DNA of 9,815 nt from Streptococcaceae bacterium (lineage in GTDB: Bacteria; Bacillota; Bacilli; Lactobacillales; Streptococcaceae). This document shows, piece after piece, positions 6,792 to 9,815 of this stretch (positions are counted from its first letter, which is position 1; every line of letters begins with the position of its first letter). Position numbers and translations under genes: made by a program. The notes under the pieces were generated by a model. The model searched no databases, was not told the DNA's origin, and saw nothing but the letters and a program-made list of their open reading frames with translations. Where the stretch lies: NCBI GenBank assembly GCA_031270215.1, contig JAISYB010000096.1, positions 1 to 9,815 of the forward strand. The letters run 5' to 3'.

Positions 6792-6906
6792 TAAACAGCG
6801 ACAAAGACTTTTTTCCCAGCTTTTTTTCGTGATAATAAAACTAGAAAAGCGCTAAATTCCAAGCATCTGCTAGTGGCTTGCCCAAAGGTCTAAAATTCGC
6901 TGTTTA
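6792..6906. other. structured segment closed by a 10-bp perfect inverted repeat
   Basis: TAAACAGCGA at 6792-6801 and TCGCTGTTTA at 6897-6906 can pair. Between them further helices are possible: AGACTTT with AAAGGTCT (6805-6811 with 6884-6891, one bulge), GCTTTT with AAAAGC, and CAAGC with GCTTG around 6861-6880. Together they would make a branched fold just before a terminator. It could be a small RNA, part of the untranslated tail of the flavoprotein mRNA, or an insert within the repeat. No known RNA family was recognised. Confidence 0.4.
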
Positions 6907-6914
6907 TGAAATAG

Positions 6915-6964
6915 AAAAATCGCATGAAATCAACATTTCCACAAATGAATTTCATACGATTTTT
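6915..6964. terminator. bidirectional intrinsic terminator between convergent genes
   Basis: AAAAATCGCATGAAAT at 6915-6930 pairs with ATTTCATACGATTTTT at 6949-6964 as a 16-bp stem with one mismatch and an 18-nt loop. T-rich runs follow on both strands (plus: to 6970; minus: TTTTTCTATTT). It would stop plus-strand transcripts from the flavoprotein gene, about 250 nt after its stop codon, and also minus-strand transcripts leaving ugd. Confidence 0.82.
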
Positions 6965-7039
6965 TTATTTTCAAGATTTTTGGGTCAGCCTTAACGCTTT
7001 AACATGTCCTGCTCAGCTCACAGCGTCATTTTTAAAGCA

Positions 7040-7145
7040 TTTTTTAGCTATGCCGAAGTTTTGCACCCGTTAGACTAAGCAAATTTTCGTTACCCTGCGC
7101 AAGCCAATTAGTAGCTTTATTACGTTATCCAACTGTCTTAGCACT
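7040..7145 (-). repeat. possible diverged third copy of the intergenic repeat
   Basis: Read on the minus strand, this region keeps the order of several blocks of copies A and B: AAGACAGT, then TAACG, then CTAATTGG (compare CAATTAGG), then CGAAAATTTGCTTAGTC (compare GAAAATTTTCGC ... TAGTC). The similarity is patchy and was judged by eye. It could be an old copy or chance resemblance in AT-rich DNA. Confidence 0.3.
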
Positions 7146-7151
7146 TTTGAT

Positions 7152-8318
7152 TTAATTATCGTGGAATAAATCACGTGTATAGACTTTATCAAGGACATCT
7201 TTTAAGTCATCAGAGATGCGGTTTGCGACAATCACGTCAGAAATGGCTTTAAATTCGACAAAATCCTTAATCACTCGTGAATTAAAAAAGCTATCTTCCT
7301 TTAGGGTAGGCTCATAAACAACGACTTCTACACCTTTAGCTTTGAGCCGCTTCATAATGCCTTGAATTGAACTATGTCTGAAATTATCCGAGTTAGTTTT
7401 CATTGTTAGACGGTGAATACCAACAATCTTAGGATTTCTTTCCAAGATTTGTCTTGAAACAAAGTCTTTTCGCGTTGTATTAGAAGCAACAATCGCTGAA
7501 ATCAAATCCTCCGGCACATCTTGATAGTTAGCTTTCAGCTGTTTAGTATCCTTTGGCAGACAATAGCCGCCATAACCAAAGCTTGGATTATTATAATGTG
7601 TGCCAATCCGTGGATCAAGACCTACGCCGTCAATAATCTGCTTGGCATTTAAGCCCTTATACTCTGCATAAGTATCAAGTTCATTGAAATAAGCGACACG
7701 AAGTGCCAAATAGGTGTTAGAAAATAGCTTAATCGCTTCAGCTTCCGTTGCATGTGTCACTAAAACCTTGACATCTGCCTTGTGTGCTCCACGCTTAAAC
7801 AGCTCAGCAACCTCATGACCACGCTCAGAGCACTCGCCGACAACAATTCTTGATGGATACAAATTGTCATATAACGCCTTGCCCTCACGCAAAAATTCAG
7901 GTGAAAAGATAATATTTTCCGTTTGATATTTTGCTTTAATTTGTGTCGTATAACCAACCGGAATGGTTGATTTAATAATAAATGTTGCGTCAGGACGAAT
8001 CATCAGCGCTTTTTCAATAACTGATTCAATTGATGAAGTATCAAAGAAATTATCCTTTTCATTGTAATCGGTTGGTGTTGCGATAATCAAATAATCGCCA
8101 TGTAAAACAGCTCGCTCAAAGTCTGTTGTATAATCTACTCTAGATTTATCATGTGCTAAAAAATCAATCACAACATCATCAATCAAAGGACTCTGCTTAG
8201 CTTGCAGCATTTCAATCTTCGCATCGACAATATCGTATGCCACAACCTCCTCATGCTGACCTAAAAGCAATGCATTTGCCAAACCGACATAACCTAAACC
8301 AAAAACTGAAATTTTCAT
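7152..8318 (-). CDS. ugd: UDP-glucose 6-dehydrogenase
   Basis: This cytosolic enzyme oxidises UDP-glucose to UDP-glucuronate with two NAD+, providing a precursor for capsules, exopolysaccharide or other glucuronic-acid glycans. The 388-residue protein is close in length to streptococcal HasB. It has the Rossmann motif GLGYVG at 7-12, an acidic residue at 29 that binds the NAD ribose, the KSTIP motif with Thr118, SPEFLREG near 139-146, Lys197 in EAIKLF, and the catalytic Cys253 in FGYGGYCLPKDT. The tail NKVYTRDLF in similar form is known from HasB (from memory). It starts with ATG at 8316-8318 behind GAGGG. No glycosyltransferase or capsule gene is next to it. Instead it is alone between two inverted repeat copies, which may mean it was acquired or moved separately. 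Base composition looks like that of the neighbours. Confidence 0.95.
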   Translation of the reverse strand: MKISVFGLGYVGLANALLLGQHEEVVAYDIVDAKIEMLQAKQSPLIDDVVIDFLAHDKSRVDYTTDFERAVLHGDYLIIATPTDYNEKDNFFDTSSIESVIEKALMIRPDATFIIKSTIPVGYTTQIKAKYQTENIIFSPEFLREGKALYDNLYPSRIVVGECSERGHEVAELFKRGAHKADVKVLVTHATEAEAIKLFSNTYLALRVAYFNELDTYAEYKGLNAKQIIDGVGLDPRIGTHYNNPSFGYGGYCLPKDTKQLKANYQDVPEDLISAIVASNTTRKDFVSRQILERNPKIVGIHRLTMKTNSDNFRHSSIQGIMKRLKAKGVEVVVYEPTLKEDSFFNSRVIKDFVEFKAISDVIVANRISDDLKDVLDKVYTRDLFHDN

Positions 8319-8375
8319 TATATCCCTCTTTTATCTAAATTAATTAATTGACAACTTACTCTAACATAAAACAAG

Positions 8376-8451
8376 AAAAAACGCTAGATTAAAACCTAAA
8401 TCAAGTGGCAGCCAGCTGATAAAACATCGTCCGCTAGCGAATTGCACCACT
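8376..8451 (-). promoter_or_regulatory. possible attenuator-type leader of ugd
   Basis: On the minus strand CGCTAG (8434-8439) can pair with CTAGCG (8382-8387), which is followed by six Ts (8376-8381), a terminator-like arrangement with a 46-nt loop. An alternative hairpin pairs AGTGGTGCA (8443-8451) with TGCCACT (8404-8410, one bulged T) and GCTAG with CTGGC inside it. That hairpin uses the 5' arm of the terminator, so the two folds exclude each other, as in attenuators and riboswitches. The terminator stem is only 6 bp. No known riboswitch class was recognised. Confidence 0.35.
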
Positions 8452-8522
8452 GCGTGATTATTCCCTTATTCTATTTGAAACAATCTAATCCTCAAAGGGA
8501 ATTAATAGACCTATAACCAGCA

Positions 8523-8553
8523 AAAGAGGCTGACCCAAAAGTCGCACCTCTTT
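8523..8553 (-). terminator. terminator hairpin downstream of the AI-2E family gene
   Basis: AAAGAGG pairs with CCTCTTT across a 17-nt interior that can form a further TGAC/GTCG helix. On the minus strand the stem ends in four Ts. It lies at the outer end of repeat copy B and shares GGGTCAGCCT with the motif near 6981-6990. It is about 170 nt past the membrane protein stop codon and upstream of ugd. Confidence 0.6.
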
Positions 8554-8561
8554 AAATGTTC

Positions 8562-8675
8562 GTGATTCACGGCAGGCAAGCAGTGCCGACTAGGAAAGCG
8601 AAAATTTTTCGAACATTAGCGAATATTGACAAAATTTCCTAATTGCTACGTCGTTAAACGATGCTGTCCCACCTT
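8562..8675 (-). repeat. copy B of the ~115-bp intergenic repeat
   Basis: This is the inverted partner of the segment at 6671-6785, beginning AAGGTGGGACAGC when read on the minus strand and ending GCCGTGAATCAC. It differs by 6 substitutions and one missing T. Both copies start shortly after the end of a gene and have the same orientation relative to that gene, which suggests a preferred site or a 3'-end function. Together they enclose ugd. Confidence 0.9.
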
Positions 8676-8723
8676 CTGCTGGTTGACTTAACATATGCTT
8701 TTTTCCACTGCCACTCTTACATT

Positions 8724-9815
8724 TCACTTCTTAATAGCTTGATGATTACTTTTTTGTTCCTGATATATTTTAGTAAAAAAACGTAGCCAAACCTTACATA
8801 AGGAGTAAATTGGCACACCCAGAAAAATACCCAAAAGTCCAGCTAGATTACCCGCAACGAGCAAGACAATAATAATCGTCAGCGGATGAATCGCTAAGGT
8901 TTTACCAATAACATTAGGATAGATTACGTTTCCGTCTAATTGCTGAACAATAACCACAACAAGTATCGCTAAGGCAGTTTTAACTGGATCATCAAAAACC
9001 GTAGCAAGCACTACCGGAAGCAAGCCTAAATAAGGTCCCAAATAGGGAATTAGATTGGTCAATCCAGCAATAACGGCAAACAATGCTGCATAAGGAACTC
9101 CTAAAATCAAGTAACCAATCAGCAATCCACAGCAAACAAATAAACATTCAATCGCCTGACCACTGATATAAGTTGCAATTGTTTGATTCATCTCTTTAAA
9201 CAAGCCGACAACGTTCAATTTATCATCTTTTAGGAATTTTTTTTGAATGAATGGTAAAAATTTCTCGCCGTCCTTTAGCATATAAAACAGAATAAATGGT
9301 ACCGTACATATAATGAAGACTGCTTGTGTGATGACAGCAAAGATTGAGTTAAACGAAGCCGCTGTTTGATCTAAAGCTGTTTTAACGATTGAACCATATG
9401 AAATATCCGCCTTGTTAAATAGCTCCTCAATATTGATTGTTCTAAATAACTGGTATTTTTTCAAGTCAATCAACCATTGTTCTAAATCATGAAAAATGGA
9501 CGGTGCACGCTTGGCTAAATCCGTCAGCTGTTCAATCAATGAGGGAATTAAATTCATTAGACTGAAAGCAAAAACAGAGATGAAGATAATAAAGACGAGT
9601 AAAATACTAAAAATTTTGGGAATTTTAAGTTTTTTCTCAATTAAAAGGCATAGCGGATTCAAAATATAATACAAAAATCCGGCAATTAGCAATGGTGCAA
9701 ACAATGTTCCAATAAAAATACCAATCGGCTGAAAAACAAAGTCAAGCTTCGTTGAAATAAAAATCAAGGCTGCAATTATCAGCAGCTGAATAGACCAAAA
9801 AAACATTTTTGATTT
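8724..9815 (-). CDS. AI-2E family (PF01594) transporter-like membrane protein, 5' end probably outside
   Basis: This is a polytopic membrane protein of the PF01594 family, whose members include the E. coli autoinducer-2 exporter TqsA/YdgG and ion antiporters. The substrate here cannot be told. From the ATG at 9804-9806 there are 360 residues. Hydrophobic segments lie near 4-22, 28-50, 63-83, 150-177, 215-235, 240-262, 267-290 and 305-335. Between the third and fourth is a soluble, amphipathic stretch, as usual for the family. NLIPYLGPYLG near 252-262 and the GNVIYPNVIGK segment with HPLTIII near 294-313 are family signatures. The frame stays open upstream of the ATG to the right edge (KSKMFFW), and relatives have a short charged N terminus there, so the true start is probably outside the window. 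The strongly basic tail ends in KK. Confidence 0.9.
   Translation of the reverse strand, partial: KSKMFFWSIQLLIIAALIFISTKLDFVFQPIGIFIGTLFAPLLIAGFLYYILNPLCLLIEKKLKIPKIFSILLVFIIFISVFAFSLMNLIPSLIEQLTDLAKRAPSIFHDLEQWLIDLKKYQLFRTINIEELFNKADISYGSIVKTALDQTAASFNSIFAVITQAVFIICTVPFILFYMLKDGEKFLPFIQKKFLKDDKLNVVGLFKEMNQTIATYISGQAIECLFVCCGLLIGYLILGVPYAALFAVIAGLTNLIPYLGPYLGLLPVVLATVFDDPVKTALAILVVVIVQQLDGNVIYPNVIGKTLAIHPLTIIIVLLVAGNLAGLLGIFLGVPIYSLCKVWLRFFTKIYQEQKSNHQAIKK

Larger units (their letters stand above)
6668..7151. other. 484-nt noncoding stretch between the flavoprotein gene and ugd
   Basis: No gene is supportable here. The stretch contains repeat copy A, a segment closed by the 10-bp inverted repeat TAAACAGCGA/TCGCTGTTTA (6792-6801 and 6897-6906), a strong terminator hairpin, a TTTTTGGGTCAGCCT motif near 6976-6990 that also borders copy B, and a possible diverged repeat copy at about 7040-7145 read on the minus strand. 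The two flanking genes converge on it. Confidence 0.8.
8319..8723. other. 405-nt noncoding stretch upstream of ugd
   Basis: No gene is supportable. From right to left it holds repeat copy B, a terminator hairpin for the membrane protein gene, an ATTCCCTT/AAGGGAAT inverted repeat (8460-8467 and 8495-8502), and a leader-like folded segment at 8376-8451 in front of ugd. I could not identify a convincing ugd promoter. A weak candidate on the minus strand is TTGGGT, 17 bp, TATAGG near 8510-8540. Confidence 0.75.

Noticed and set aside
6786..6910. Minus-strand frames that look like a degraded transposase or peptide (for example GKPLADAWNLALF)
   Set aside because: The frames are short, interrupted, without ribosome binding site, and lie within a repeat-rich hairpin region. 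No real homology can be claimed.
6668..8723. ugd segment as a composite transposon
   Set aside because: The flanking repeats are only about 115 bp, encode no transposase, and no target duplication is seen.
1..9815. CRISPR array, tRNA, rRNA or phage genes
   Set aside because: No regularly spaced direct repeats, no cloverleaf or rRNA-like segment and no phage-type protein were seen on either strand.

Overview
The window reads as chromosomal DNA of a low-GC Gram-positive bacterium, most likely a member of the Lactobacillales. The evidence is the gene order fabT-fabH-acpP-fabK-fabD-fabG-fabF on the minus strand, the flavin-type enoyl reductase FabK, AGGAGG-like ribosome binding sites, GTG/TTG starts and TATAAT/TTGACA promoters. 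I cannot name the genus from the sequence alone.

Region 1 (1-5480, minus strand) is a type II fatty acid synthesis operon. It is read from a strong promoter in front of fabT, and fabF runs off the left edge. A sequence matching the FabT operator overlaps the -10 box of this promoter, so the operon should be repressed by its own first product in response to acyl-ACP. Genes are tightly packed, and the binding sites of fabH and fabG lie inside the preceding genes. The two wider gaps flank acpP. The one after acpP holds a terminator-like hairpin that would raise acyl-carrier-protein mRNA over the downstream genes.

Region 2 (5481-6667, plus strand) is one gene transcribed divergently from fabT. 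It encodes a flavoprotein of the nitronate monooxygenase/FabK superfamily with a C-terminal four-cysteine cluster resembling Helicobacter FabX, the flavin and iron-sulfur enzyme that introduces the double bond in unsaturated fatty acid synthesis. Its 5' untranslated region carries a second FabT-like operator. The slot next to fabT, where streptococci have the isomerase gene fabM, is occupied by this gene. This is the most interesting signal in the window: a candidate FabT-controlled, FabX-like route to unsaturated fatty acids in a Gram-positive FASII locus.

Region 3 (6668-8723) holds a single UDP-glucose 6-dehydrogenase gene (minus strand), without other capsule or polysaccharide genes in view. 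It is flanked by two long noncoding stretches that contain an inverted pair of about 115-bp repeats at roughly 94% identity, a possible third diverged copy, a structured segment with a strong terminator, and a folded leader in front of ugd.

Region 4 (8724-9815, minus strand) is a PF01594 (AI-2E family) membrane protein gene whose 5' end probably lies just beyond the right edge.
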